Source: a virus
Direction: 5' to 3' (one strand)
Length of the DNA: 38,848 nt
IMG/VR virus record: IMGVR_UViG_3300031565_000140
Location: 1 to 38,848 of that record
Shown here: positions 23,049 through 30,946 of the stretch, in pieces
Layout: each line of letters opens with the position of its first letter
Position numbering within the stretch: the stretch's first letter is position 1
Position numbers and translations under genes: made by a program
The notes under the pieces: generated by a model
Databases searched by the model: none
Told to the model about the DNA's origin: nothing
Seen by the model: the letters and a program-made list of their open reading frames with translations, nothing else

Positions 23049-23927
23049 GTTTTTCTGTAGAATGGCTTCGAATTGTATTTCTTCGAGTTTTTTAATTATG
23101 GCTGCTCTATCTGCTGCTAAACCCGGATATGGATGAATGTGGTTTAGTAATGCAATTCTAATGACCTCTAGGGCTTCAATTAAGACATCTGCACGGGCTA
23201 ATGGGTGTCCTTCGGCAAATACCCTCACTCTATCCTCTGGAGTCATTCTAGCAGCTTTAAACTTGGGATTACCTTCATGTGTAATCAGGGCAATCTTATC
23301 ACTTTGAATAATGGTATTACTGTAAAAATCATCATTATTACCTTCAAGTGGCTCATAAACTAATCCTATATGTGCAGGATTCTTTACATTGAGACTTAAT
23401 ATATCACCATCTTCGTGTTTTCCTGCTCTGAGATGCAGTTCATTTACTTTGAGTATGATATCAGCATTAACTTTACCAATAATCGCCACATCTTCTTTTG
23501 TTGGAAACACGCCAACAGCATCGGGATATGTTGTAGGTGCTTTCTGGGGTTTAGTTAAACCGAGATTGGTTGTCGAAAGCGCACTGAATCTCGAATCGAA
23601 TCCGATTTTTTGTGGTTGTGAGATAATTGGACCTAACCAGAAACGACTTCTTTCTGGAAATTTATTGTCTTCAACAAAAATCCTAACCATTTCCCCAGCC
23701 TGTGGATATAGATGGAAAAATTTGGGTTGTAAAGGGTAGCAATCCGGTAAATCACTATCTCCTGTTCTGTTATCGAGTTCAGGAATTCTAACTTTAATTA
23801 TACCACCATCGGTTTCATCAACAATGCTTATAACCTCACCGTAGAAAATGGTTCTGTTTCTTTGAATGTTGGCATGTTCCTTTTTATTAGGATTGCTGGT
23901 TTGTATGATTGGCTTATCGTATGGCAT
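23034..23927 (-). CDS. Baseplate hub / spike protein with OB-fold (T4 gp5 N-domain / gpV-like)
   Basis: A 297-residue protein. Residues ~25-115 (TIFYGEVISIVDETDGGIIKVRIPELD...YPLQPKFFHLYPQAGEMVRIFV...RFWLGPII) fit the OB-fold that begins gp5/gpV/VgrG hub-spike proteins. The C-terminal part contains LNHIHPYPGL, a motif common near the end of phage spike proteins. No lysozyme domain like that of T4 gp5 is present and no long beta-helix is obvious, so cell-wall digestion must come from elsewhere. It is the last gene of the late minus-strand baseplate block behind the late box at 26536. Confidence 0.72.
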   Translation of the reverse strand: MPYDKPIIQTSNPNKKEHANIQRNRTIFYGEVISIVDETDGGIIKVRIPELDNRTGDSDLPDCYPLQPKFFHLYPQAGEMVRIFVEDNKFPERSRFWLGPIISQPQKIGFDSRFSALSTTNLGLTKPQKAPTTYPDAVGVFPTKEDVAIIGKVNADIILKVNELHLRAGKHEDGDILSLNVKNPAHIGLVYEPLEGNNDDFYSNTIIQSDKIALITHEGNPKFKAARMTPEDRVRVFAEGHPLARADVLIEALEVIRIALLNHIHPYPGLAADRAAIIKKLEEIQFEAILQKNVVTN

Positions 23928-24130
23928 TATGTACTTATTTTTTCAATGATTTCCACGTAATTTTTTTCAAGTTCTTCCAACTGTCGTGCCTTTTCGTTAA
24001 GATTTATTTCAAGTTCCTCCAATTTATAGGTATCGGCAATAATTTCCTTTTTCAAGGCTTCATGTTTCACACAGATATCATTACTTATTTTAAGTAACTG
24101 TGTTGGTGTATATCCACTTAAATTTTCCAT
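23927..24130 (-). CDS. Small coiled-coil protein of the baseplate block
   Basis: A 67-residue protein that is almost entirely helical with clear heptads (EALKKEIIADTYKLEELEINLNEKARQLEELEKNYVEI, split here by length). It overlaps by one base both the hub gene (TAATG) and the upstream gene, so translation is coupled. Likely an assembly chaperone or a helical baseplate piece; no family recognised. Confidence 0.65.
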   Translation of the reverse strand: MENLSGYTPTQLLKISNDICVKHEALKKEIIADTYKLEELEINLNEKARQLEELEKNYVEIIEKIST

Positions 24131-24540
24131 TATTGTATTACCCCATAACCTTTTGAAAATGTTATTGTTGACCCGAATACCGAAACGGGTCCAGTTGGTG
24201 AAATACCTGCTGCTGTCAACGTGATTCCCGGTGGAATTGCCACAGAAATAAGTGCATCTTGTTGAAGTGCTTTAACAATTTCTTCAATTCTGATTCTTTC
24301 CATTATTTCATCGGGACTAATTGCTCCCGAAGGCAGCGCACCAACAGGTAATCCAGCTTCAGATTTTCTCGCAATAATACGTGATGCTATTTTTGTTGGT
24401 GACAACCCAGCACGTAGGGGCACACCTATTAACATAAGTGGTGTGGGTACGGGTGGTGGACCACCAACTGATGAGAGGTTCAATATTTTATCGAATCCCC
24501 CAATAATTGCATCGATACTATTGAAATCAATCGCTGCCAT
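24130..24540 (-). CDS. Probable baseplate-associated protein, Gly/Pro/Ile-rich
   Basis: A 136-residue protein with an early GGPPPVPTP stretch, a helical middle (DEIMERIRIEEIVKALQQD) and a C-terminus of short strands and turns (IPPGITLTAAGISPTGPVSVFGSTITF). The end resembles the turn-rich repeats of spike-tip proteins, though no PAAR motif is visible. It is immediately upstream of the coiled-coil and hub genes. Structural role inferred from position and composition. Confidence 0.6.
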   Translation of the reverse strand: MAAIDFNSIDAIIGGFDKILNLSSVGGPPPVPTPLMLIGVPLRAGLSPTKIASRIIARKSEAGLPVGALPSGAISPDEIMERIRIEEIVKALQQDALISVAIPPGITLTAAGISPTGPVSVFGSTITFSKGYGVIQ

Positions 24541-24541
24541 A

Positions 24542-24718
24542 TTAATTTAGGCTCTTTAGTTTTTTAATACTAATCCATTCCCAACCCAAGAATAATCTTG
24601 TACATACTCTTCTAAAACCGTTAGGTTTTGAAGTTGTAGCAAGTTGTGTACCGTCAGTCGCTCCATCTATTAGATAAACGCCAAGGAATTTTTTGTTTAA
24701 TTTTTGGTCTACTATCAT
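24542..24718 (-). CDS. 58-residue small protein of the baseplate block
   Basis: ATG at 24718 to TAA at 24542 encodes MIVDQKLNKKFLGVYLIDGA...FLGWEWISIKKLKSLN. It fits exactly between two genes (5 bases after one stop, one base before the next ATG) with no other coding frame there. It is rich in aromatic and basic residues, with a compact beta/turn start (KFLGVYLIDGATDGTQLATT) and a tryptophan pair. It is easily missed for its size. Likely a small structural or assembly factor; no function known. Confidence 0.7.
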   Translation of the reverse strand: MIVDQKLNKKFLGVYLIDGATDGTQLATTSKPNGFRRVCTRLFLGWEWISIKKLKSLN

Positions 24719-24723
24719 GATTT

Positions 24724-26076
24724 TTATGTTATTACATTTGTAACTTTCCCTAACGCACCCGTTAGGCTTGTTATAATACCAGTATACTGGTTTATTTTTT
24801 CTTTAAGTACTCTTATAATTACTGGTTTCAGTAATTTTATTAAATAAGCAACAGCTAATGCGAAAATGAATTCAGCAATCAGCCTCATTATTTCCTTTGC
24901 CATACACTTAATACAGGTTTTGAAGTATTTCATGTCTTCACTTGCCTTATTAATTTTAACCTCACCATTATTTTGTAACGAACTCATCATACCCAATAAT
25001 ACTCGTACTTGTGGTGCAGTTGTCACGGCTTCCAACATTTTAATTGTGAGGGCATTGATGATTTTCTGAAAAAAACCGTCTTTAATTGTTTCCTTATTTT
25101 CTTTAGTCGCATCTTCTAATGTCGGGTCACCATTAGTACTTTCATCAATAGTTGCTTCGAATTGGTTAGCAACAAAAAATGGGTCCGTTGAACCTGATAC
25201 ATTTTGAATCATATTATCTAAGTCACCGAACTGAAGTTCTGGTGCTATTAATCCACAACCCAAGTCATATGTCACGATACCAGCAGTTAATTCACGTGCT
25301 TTTTTAAGTAACTCATCTAAATCCTCTGGAGGAATCTCAAAACTATCATCATTATTAAGTACTTGTTCAAGTTGTAAACTAACTTCTAGTTCTTCGTGGT
25401 TTTGTTCTACGGTTTTATTTTGTTTTTTTGCAAGTGTACCATAAAACGCATCCATTACTTTTGTCGTAATTTCTTTTTTATCAATAAGTACGGCATCATC
25501 AATATATTGTGTAAAGAAATCCCCAATTTTTAAAGATTTAGCAGCAGTCGTGGGTCTTATTTGCATTTCATCGGTTGTGCCGTTATATTTTAACGTAAAC
25601 ACACTGAAATTCACGTCACTACCTTCATTTAAAATAGCATTATAAGCACTTTGGTCAAAGTTTGGTGTTACTTTTTCATACAATAAACTGCCTTGGTCAG
25701 TAGCGGGGTTAACTTTTAACTTTCCACCAACATCTATGTCTTTTACTGGTAACGTAATACCGTTATCCTTGAAATTGCTTCCGGTTGTAGGCAATAAATT
25801 GTCGGCATTTGACTGAATGAATTGTTTTTTCAACACATCCTTTAATTGTGGCTCCACATTATCGATTAGGTCCGTAAACATACCACCAATAGTCTCTTTC
25901 AATGCATCGGTTCCAGCAACAGTTTTCATTACGTCAAGTAAAAAGGGCACGATGTCCTTTTTATTATTGATTGACGGGAATAAATCTGTCTGCAATGGCT
26001 TCTTACTTTCTTGAATTAAGGAAGTATAGGAACCAATTGTAGTAAAAACATTTCTTTTGTCGTCAGCTAAACTCAT
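24724..26076 (-). CDS. Probable baseplate/tail structural protein with C-terminal hydrophobic helix
   Basis: A 450-residue protein. The N-terminal ~100 residues are helical (FLLDVMKTVAG; LKETIGGMFTDLI), and the middle is mixed with an acidic segment. The C-terminal ~70 residues contain CIKCMAKEIMRLIAEFIFALAVAYLIKLL, a strongly hydrophobic helix of ~20 residues, followed by a basic amphipathic stretch. A hydrophobic helix in a virion-block protein could insert in the host membrane during ejection. It overlaps the first gene of the late minus-strand block by one base. No family recognised; the structural role is inferred from the operon. Confidence 0.65.
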   Translation of the reverse strand: MSLADDKRNVFTTIGSYTSLIQESKKPLQTDLFPSINNKKDIVPFLLDVMKTVAGTDALKETIGGMFTDLIDNVEPQLKDVLKKQFIQSNADNLLPTTGSNFKDNGITLPVKDIDVGGKLKVNPATDQGSLLYEKVTPNFDQSAYNAILNEGSDVNFSVFTLKYNGTTDEMQIRPTTAAKSLKIGDFFTQYIDDAVLIDKKEITTKVMDAFYGTLAKKQNKTVEQNHEELEVSLQLEQVLNNDDSFEIPPEDLDELLKKARELTAGIVTYDLGCGLIAPELQFGDLDNMIQNVSGSTDPFFVANQFEATIDESTNGDPTLEDATKENKETIKDGFFQKIINALTIKMLEAVTTAPQVRVLLGMMSSLQNNGEVKINKASEDMKYFKTCIKCMAKEIMRLIAEFIFALAVAYLIKLLKPVIIRVLKEKINQYTGIITSLTGALGKVTNVIT

Positions 26077-26468
26077 TATTCATTTTCTAATTCTTCATTA
26101 CTAACACCTGTGCCTCTGGCAACGATATCCAGTAATTCGCTTTGTCTTTCACTTGTCAACTCACCCTTTTCTTGTGCTTCGGTCTTACCAAAAACAGCAC
26201 CATCTTTCTTATCAAAGACAACCTCTTTTAAATACTTGAGAATCATAATTTTCTGCTCTTGGTTTTTGGCTTCGGCAGCAATCAATTTAATGATTTCACC
26301 ACCTATTGCCTGAACCTCACCGGGTTCTTTAACTTTGACTTCCCATTTATTATATAATCGGATAATTTTTGCTTTGATATTATGACTTTCATCATATATT
26401 TCCTGAAGAAGTTTATTTACACTTTCTTCATCGAATTTTAACTGTTTTCTCTTAGGACGTGGACACAT
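26076..26468 (-). CDS. Hypothetical helical protein, first gene of late baseplate block
   Basis: A 130-residue protein starting MCPRPKRKQLKFDEESV. It is mostly charged amphipathic helices (NKLLQEIYDESHNIKAKIIRLY; GEIIKLIAAEAKNQEQKIMILKYL) with an acidic C-terminus (SNEELENE). It is coupled to the next gene by a one-base overlap and lies 67 bases after a minus-strand late box. No domain recognised; an assembly chaperone or adaptor would fit the context. Confidence 0.62.
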   Translation of the reverse strand: MCPRPKRKQLKFDEESVNKLLQEIYDESHNIKAKIIRLYNKWEVKVKEPGEVQAIGGEIIKLIAAEAKNQEQKIMILKYLKEVVFDKKDGAVFGKTEAQEKGELTSERQSELLDIVARGTGVSNEELENE

Positions 26469-26535
26469 AAGTGTTTAATTTTATTCTTTTTCGGTTATTT
26501 ACTATTGTCTTAGCATAATTATAGTTTTAGTACAT

Positions 26536-26543
26536 ATAAATAC
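26536..26543 (-). promoter_or_regulatory. Late promoter box GTATTTAT (minus strand)
   Basis: On the minus strand GTATTTAT followed by ATGTACTAAAAC, 67 bases before the ATG at 26468. It would drive the 26468-23034 baseplate block. It lies just downstream of the shorter sigma-like gene. Confidence 0.65.
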
Positions 26544-26549
26544 GGGTTA

Positions 26550-26924
26550 TTATATTTCTGGATTGTCTTTATACCAGTCATCAAAACTAATATTTTTTCG
26601 TTGACGAGCATATTTAAGTTTCCAATCAGCCATCCAACTCCTAATTAAAACAATACAATATGACTTACCAGTTGCCTTCTTACCACTTGGATACACAGTG
26701 TCAGGCTTAAACCTACCCACATTCAGTACTAAGTGACTTAATATTGCAAGCCTCACGTCATCATCGACAAAATGAAGGCGATATCGTTCAAGAATAGCGT
26801 CAATAAGTTTTCTAAACGGAATAAAAAGATGATTATCAAAAATTTCATTCTTTTCAACGATATCTTCGGTAGTAACATATTCTGCAAGTTTTTCTTCAAC
26901 TTCTGGTGTCCAATATTCTTTCAT
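26550..26924 (-). CDS. Short sigma-factor-like protein, paralog of the gene at 27244
   Basis: A 124-residue protein clearly paralogous to the N-terminal half of the 290-residue protein at 27244-28116. Shared elements are VEKNEIFDNHLFIPFRKLI against EEKNKLYNEILIEPFRKMI, then IL-x-RY, then HLVLNVGRFKP against HLIDHMVKYKP, then KSYCIVLIRSWMADW against FSYCQTIIRNFYKDH, then a shared NISFDDW/NLSFDDY. The last blocks resemble sigma region 2 as found in phage late factors such as T4 gp55. The C-terminal extension of the larger paralog is absent. It may be an alternative late sigma, a partner subunit, or a decoy that modulates the longer one. Confidence 0.6.
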   Translation of the reverse strand: MKEYWTPEVEEKLAEYVTTEDIVEKNEIFDNHLFIPFRKLIDAILERYRLHFVDDDVRLAILSHLVLNVGRFKPDTVYPSGKKATGKSYCIVLIRSWMADWKLKYARQRKNISFDDWYKDNPEI

Positions 26925-26926
26925 AA

Positions 26927-27244
26927 TTATTTTAATTCATGTCCCTCATCCTGATAAACCCCACAAATACATGGTATGTTAAATTTAATGTGTTCAGACT
27001 TTCTAACGAAATATAGTGCTAATGCTGGTGAATAGACATCCCGAACCATTCTTACTCCCCGATATTTCATTCGTTCTTCTTGAAATTCATTCTTTTCTTC
27101 GTAGTCGGTATGTTCATAATATTCTCGAAAAGCAGCAAATATTTCAGGTGACACTATCATCATTCTGATATCATCCCGGTGTTCATCGATGTATTTATCT
27201 AGCTTCTCGATGTTTTCCTTATTCTTAATTAAAAACTTTTCCAT
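26927..27244 (-). CDS. Hypothetical protein between the two sigma-like genes
   Basis: A 105-residue protein beginning MEKFLIKNKENIEKLDKYI. It has a helical first half (SPEIFAAFREYYEHTDYEEKN), then a segment with MVRDVYSPALALYFVRKSEHI and a final FNIPCICGVYQDEG with two Cys. It overlaps the larger sigma-like gene by one base and precedes the shorter one by 2 bases, so all three should be made from one mRNA. No family recognised; involvement in transcription is a guess from neighbours. Confidence 0.6.
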   Translation of the reverse strand: MEKFLIKNKENIEKLDKYIDEHRDDIRMMIVSPEIFAAFREYYEHTDYEEKNEFQEERMKYRGVRMVRDVYSPALALYFVRKSEHIKFNIPCICGVYQDEGHELK

Positions 27245-28116
27245 TAATCTTCCATGTAATCCATTTTCTCCAGAAAATAAATTTCTTTGAATGGTTTAAT
27301 ACCGATTCGTATTTCTTTGGTGCTCAGACCAGTTTGTTCTTTCAGGTACAATAGAATTTTATTTTTAGCGAATTTATTTGTCACTCTTTTATTATACTTT
27401 CCTTCTGGACTGTCTTCCATAAACAAGACCTGCCAGTTCTTCAACACGTTTGCAATCGCATCACCAACAATAATTTCATTCTTTTTAATTATCGGGTCAT
27501 TATCTATCCGGTCTTCAATTTTTTCAATAACGCTTTGAATTAACATTTCGAGTTTTTGCTGTTCCTCATTTTCCATCTCATATGTGTATTCGATGTTTTC
27601 ATTGATTTCATCAACGTAATCATCAAAACTCAAATTAATTTTCTTTTCAGTATAACTCTTTTTACTATGGTCTTTATAGAAATTTCTAATAATTGTCTGA
27701 CAATAACTAAATGCTTTGGAGTTAAAGATTCTATATTTACATCCATCTTCACTTTCAATCATATTAGCCAATTTTTCATAGGCGTTTTCGATATGAATGA
27801 ACCTATAGGCATCACCCAATTTAGTCCATTTTTCAGTAGGGGGATTCTCACCTTTACGTTCAATTATAAATGGTTTATATTTAACCATATGGTCAATTAA
27901 ATGAGCAAGTGCGTTGGTTTCGACTTCTTCCATATTATAATTTCCAATATGGATTGGATATCGTCTTAAAATAGACTGTATCATTTTTCGAAAAGGTTCA
28001 ATCAGGATTTCGTTATAGAGTTTATTTTTTTCTTCCAGCGAATCAGAATGAATATAATCTAAAACTGCCTGTTCTTCCCTTTCAGCGAAATAAAGTGTGG
28101 TTGATTTAACTGCCAT
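27244..28116 (-). CDS. Sigma-factor-like protein, candidate late transcription factor
   Basis: A 290-residue protein. Residues ~25-85 (EEKNKLYNEILIEPFRKMIQSIL) and ~135-175 (NSKAFSYCQTIIRNFYKDHSKKSYTEKKINLSFDDYVDE, in pieces) recall sigma region 2 of phage late factors such as T4 gp55. There a KAFSY helix and a basic helix bind the polymerase and the melted promoter. The C-terminal ~70 residues (NKFAKNKILLYLKEQTGLSTKEIRIGIKPF) read as a helix-turn-helix that could contact promoter DNA. A second, shorter paralog lies 2 genes downstream. No other transcription factor is visible here, and a uniform late box precedes virion genes. The family call is by pattern only. Confidence 0.6.
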   Translation of the reverse strand: MAVKSTTLYFAEREEQAVLDYIHSDSLEEKNKLYNEILIEPFRKMIQSILRRYPIHIGNYNMEEVETNALAHLIDHMVKYKPFIIERKGENPPTEKWTKLGDAYRFIHIENAYEKLANMIESEDGCKYRIFNSKAFSYCQTIIRNFYKDHSKKSYTEKKINLSFDDYVDEINENIEYTYEMENEEQQKLEMLIQSVIEKIEDRIDNDPIIKKNEIIVGDAIANVLKNWQVLFMEDSPEGKYNKRVTNKFAKNKILLYLKEQTGLSTKEIRIGIKPFKEIYFLEKMDYMED

Positions 28117-28121
28117 TATTA

Positions 28122-28135
28122 TATTGTTAACAATA
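28122..28135. repeat. 14-base perfect palindrome before the sigma-like gene
   Basis: TATTGTTAACAATA is a perfect palindrome ending 6 bases upstream of the ATG at 28116, in the 22-base gap after the glycosyltransferase stop. It could be an operator or a short RNA hairpin near the start codon. Confidence 0.4.
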
Positions 28136-28138
28136 CAG

Positions 28139-28999
28139 TTATTTTACAACAACTTTTTGCATTTTACTTAGGTCGATTGGTCTATCGTTAGTAAAATTTG
28201 ATTCCTTAGTCGCTGTTTCAAACCAGAATTTTCTCTCATCGACAGACATTGTTTTCCCATAATTATCGAATAAGCTACCTTCACGTGTTGCAAGGTGTTT
28301 GTAACCAATTTTTGGAATGCTAAAGATTTTTGATGCATTATTTAATGCTCTGAGCAGAAACTCATACATAAAAGTCAACTTAATATTGACTTTATATCCA
28401 CCAAGATTCTGGAAATCAGATTTCTTAATAACAGCACCACTTAATTTAAAATCGGTATATTGTTTCAATGCGTTAGCATTTAGATAACCCATTTCTCCGT
28501 TCTCGCCAACAAATTGTTGCGCCCAAACCGTTTCATTTGTCAACTTAATTCCTTCATTCGCAGCGTTTACCTCAATCATCATTGTGAGAAACACATCGAT
28601 TTCTGGATAGACTTTAACATATTCGGTGGCTCTTTTAATATATGTGTCAGAGTATTCATCATCGAATTCAAGTACCGAAAAATAATCGGTAGTTACTGAT
28701 TTGACACCAAGATTGACTTGCGACTGATAACTCGTATCACCATCATTTTTAATTAAAACGAAGTTCTCGTGAGTGAGACTTTCATGTTTACGAATCATTG
28801 AGTCTCGCAACCCAATCATACTTTCGTCAAGTTCTGTTGGATATACAAGAACTATTGGTGTTAATGAATCGGGAACTTCCTGTTCATCAACAACGATAAG
28901 TGGTAATTCTTGTTTCTCGACACTCTCAACTGCTCTGGTAACCAATACAGACAACTCGTCATTATATTCGTGTATTGGTATGATTACTGATATATTCAT
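28139..28999 (-). CDS. Family 2-type glycosyltransferase (GT-A fold)
   Basis: A 286-residue protein. The N-terminus MNISVIIPIHEYN is the nucleotide-binding strand and loop of GT2 enzymes, followed by ESVEKQELPLIVVDEQ. A GVKSVTTDYFSVLEFDDEYSD segment (~100-118) carries the acidic DDE that stands for the metal-binding DxD. A later SGAVIKKSDFQNLGGYK is the usual acceptor-loop region. The enzyme would transfer a sugar from a nucleotide-sugar donor, possibly to phage DNA or a virion protein; which one cannot be told. It is paired with a second, GT-B-like gene upstream. No membrane anchor. Confidence 0.75.
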   Translation of the reverse strand: MNISVIIPIHEYNDELSVLVTRAVESVEKQELPLIVVDEQEVPDSLTPIVLVYPTELDESMIGLRDSMIRKHESLTHENFVLIKNDGDTSYQSQVNLGVKSVTTDYFSVLEFDDEYSDTYIKRATEYVKVYPEIDVFLTMMIEVNAANEGIKLTNETVWAQQFVGENGEMGYLNANALKQYTDFKLSGAVIKKSDFQNLGGYKVNIKLTFMYEFLLRALNNASKIFSIPKIGYKHLATREGSLFDNYGKTMSVDERKFWFETATKESNFTNDRPIDLSKMQKVVVK

Positions 29000-29031
29000 T
29001 TTATATTTTTCTTTAAAATTTCTTATTATTT

Positions 29032-30204
29032 TTACAATACTGGCGGTGGATTAAATACTTCGACAGGTGGCGGTTCGGGAGTAACGGCTTTGGTAAGTAA
29101 TTCCGTTCTGGCTTTAAGAACAGTTTCATAGATTTCAGTTAATCTAATTTCACTGTCTTTTTGATTGTATTTAACTACAATCTTATCCATGTTTTCATAA
29201 AGCTCATCTTTAATTCCATCATCTAGGAACTTAACTAATACTTCACCAGCCAATAATGGAAGGTCGTAGTAATTTTCAGTCCAAACTCCACCACCATCAA
29301 CAACTTTATCAATCTTGCCGTTTTCATCTCTTTCGACCATGTATTCTGGCATGATATCGGGTTTCAAACAAATAGGAATTGTGCCTGATTTCATACATTC
29401 CAGTGGGAAAGTACCAAAAGACGCAATTCTATCAATCCAGATTGCAGCAAAATTCTCTTTCAACCTCTTAGCGAAATCAACACGTCTCATTGGTTGTGGT
29501 GGTTTACTTTTTGTTACCATTGGGTCAAAAGTTATCCAGCTATATTGAGGATATTTACTGAAAAACAGTTTTACGAATTTCGAAATCTCGTTAGCATTTC
29601 TACCAATAACCGAAATTATTGGTTTTTGTGGTAGAGTAGATTTTTCGAAATAATCTGGAATACCAACATTATAGACCATGATATTATATTTACCCTCACC
29701 ATGAAAGGTTTCCACCCATGTTTTAAGAGTTTCTGAGGTAGTAATGATGTCATTAACACCAAATGCTGCCCAATCGGTTCCCGGTATCAGTGAGTTCATC
29801 ATGTAATCAACAGATTGTAATAATCCAACCCTTACACATGGTAGATTTTTTGTCTGCTCCATTACATTTGTGAAAACTTCAGGAATAACCATAACATCTT
29901 CGGGACCAACCATTAGTTTTGGGTCTGCCATTGGCATGTGTGGATGGTTAGTAAGTTCTTTTTCAATCCAAGCTGGTACGACATAATCGCCCTTTTCAAC
30001 CATCATAATAACTTCAAATCCCATATTTTTTGCAACACTTGCATGGAAATATATTTCATATACACTTGCAACAGGACTCATTGATTCCGGTACTGCAAAT
30101 AGAAATTTTGATTTTTTGGTTGCGATTTTATTGAGAGATACTTTAATTTTCTCAATCTTTTCTAATTCAGCTTGTTCGGCTGACTTCTGTAATTCTTCGC
30201 TCAT
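29032..30204 (-). CDS. GT-B-type glycosyltransferase-like protein
   Basis: A 390-residue protein. After a helical charged start (residues 1-30), it has KFLFAVPESMSPVASVYEIYFHASVAKNMGFEV, the N-terminal Rossmann half. The C-terminal half carries IDRIASFGTFPLECMKSGTIPIC (~255-278), comparable to the EGFGLPxLEAMAxGxPV donor-binding motif of GT4-type enzymes, although the first Glu is not obvious. The Pro-rich tail (TPEPPPVEVFNPPPVL) is unusual and may bind a partner. Adjacent to the GT2-type gene. A role in modifying phage components is plausible. Confidence 0.65.
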   Translation of the reverse strand: MSEELQKSAEQAELEKIEKIKVSLNKIATKKSKFLFAVPESMSPVASVYEIYFHASVAKNMGFEVIMMVEKGDYVVPAWIEKELTNHPHMPMADPKLMVGPEDVMVIPEVFTNVMEQTKNLPCVRVGLLQSVDYMMNSLIPGTDWAAFGVNDIITTSETLKTWVETFHGEGKYNIMVYNVGIPDYFEKSTLPQKPIISVIGRNANEISKFVKLFFSKYPQYSWITFDPMVTKSKPPQPMRRVDFAKRLKENFAAIWIDRIASFGTFPLECMKSGTIPICLKPDIMPEYMVERDENGKIDKVVDGGGVWTENYYDLPLLAGEVLVKFLDDGIKDELYENMDKIVVKYNQKDSEIRLTEIYETVLKARTELLTKAVTPEPPPVEVFNPPPVL

Positions 30205-30205
30205 T

Positions 30206-30946
30206 TTATTTACTTTTATATTTAATTATTTTTTGAAAATCTTTATTTTCGATTAAATCAACAACTTGTAGTGCATCCAGCGTACCTTCTTTTAAATCTA
30301 CGTTGTATGGTCGTTTTAATTTAATTAATTTTTTACCCCAAGGCGCACCAAGTTTTATGATTTCAGGGTCTGTGGTAATTAGGACATCCACGTGTTTCCA
30401 CATATCAACTGAATTATCGAGAAATTTATAGTCTCTAAATCTACTTGAAATCTTACTTAGGAAGAAAAGAGTTGGTGGGATACTGAAACGGTTTTCAATA
30501 GATATTACTGTAAAATCTACGGTGTCTTCATACTTTTGTAAGAAATTATTTACGTCTAAATCCAATTGGGGATAGAGTTTTGGTGCTGCTCCGTGGATTT
30601 CAAACAGATAATCTTCATACATGAATCTATTATAAACTTCTCTTGCTGTTAGTGTTACTTTTTCTGCTGGTTTGAACAACATAAAATCGGCAGGTGCTTC
30701 CCCGTTTTCATCAACCTGATAATCTATTGGATTGATTGTGTCTGGCGTTTCTTCGGGTTCACGCATTTCCTTAACTTCTTCTACAGTGTCTTTCCAACTA
30801 TACTTTTTCCAGAAATCATATATATATGGAACTGCTTCTTCTGGCATATTCTCTTCACCAAATTCTTCAAGATAGAATCTATCAAATGCTGCCCATCTAG
30901 CTCTTAGAACCTCATTTATATCTATCCCAACTTTTAATTTACCCAT
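30206..30946 (-). CDS. HAD-like protein with altered motif I
   Basis: A 246-residue protein with a HAD-type fold: strand and loop KVGIDINEVL (D9, but Asn11 where the second catalytic Asp usually stands), a long insert (30-125), motif II FTVISIENR (S149) and motif IV DVLITTDPEIIKLG (D193), followed by GKKLIKLKRPYN. The layout resembles phage 5'(3')-deoxyribonucleotidase-like HADs. The D-to-N change at the acid/base position suggests reduced or altered phosphatase activity, or a binding role. It lies 1 base upstream of the GT-B-like gene's operon partner and overlaps the preceding gene by 8 bases. Confidence 0.6.
   Translation of the reverse strand: MGKLKVGIDINEVLRARWAAFDRFYLEEFGEENMPEEAVPYIYDFWKKYSWKDTVEEVKEMREPEETPDTINPIDYQVDENGEAPADFMLFKPAEKVTLTAREVYNRFMYEDYLFEIHGAAPKLYPQLDLDVNNFLQKYEDTVDFTVISIENRFSIPPTLFFLSKISSRFRDYKFLDNSVDMWKHVDVLITTDPEIIKLGAPWGKKLIKLKRPYNVDLKEGTLDALQVVDLIENKDFQKIIKYKSK

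Noticed and set aside
23034-23927. Lysozyme domain expected in a gp5-like hub
   Set aside because: No E-x8-D/C-x5-T-type lysozyme motif or comparable segment is visible in the 297 residues; only the OB-fold-like part is supported.
27191-27198. GTATTTAT on the plus strand inside the minus-strand gene at 26927-27244
   Set aside because: It points away from any plus-strand gene for several kb and lacks the A-run that follows the real boxes; taken as chance background.
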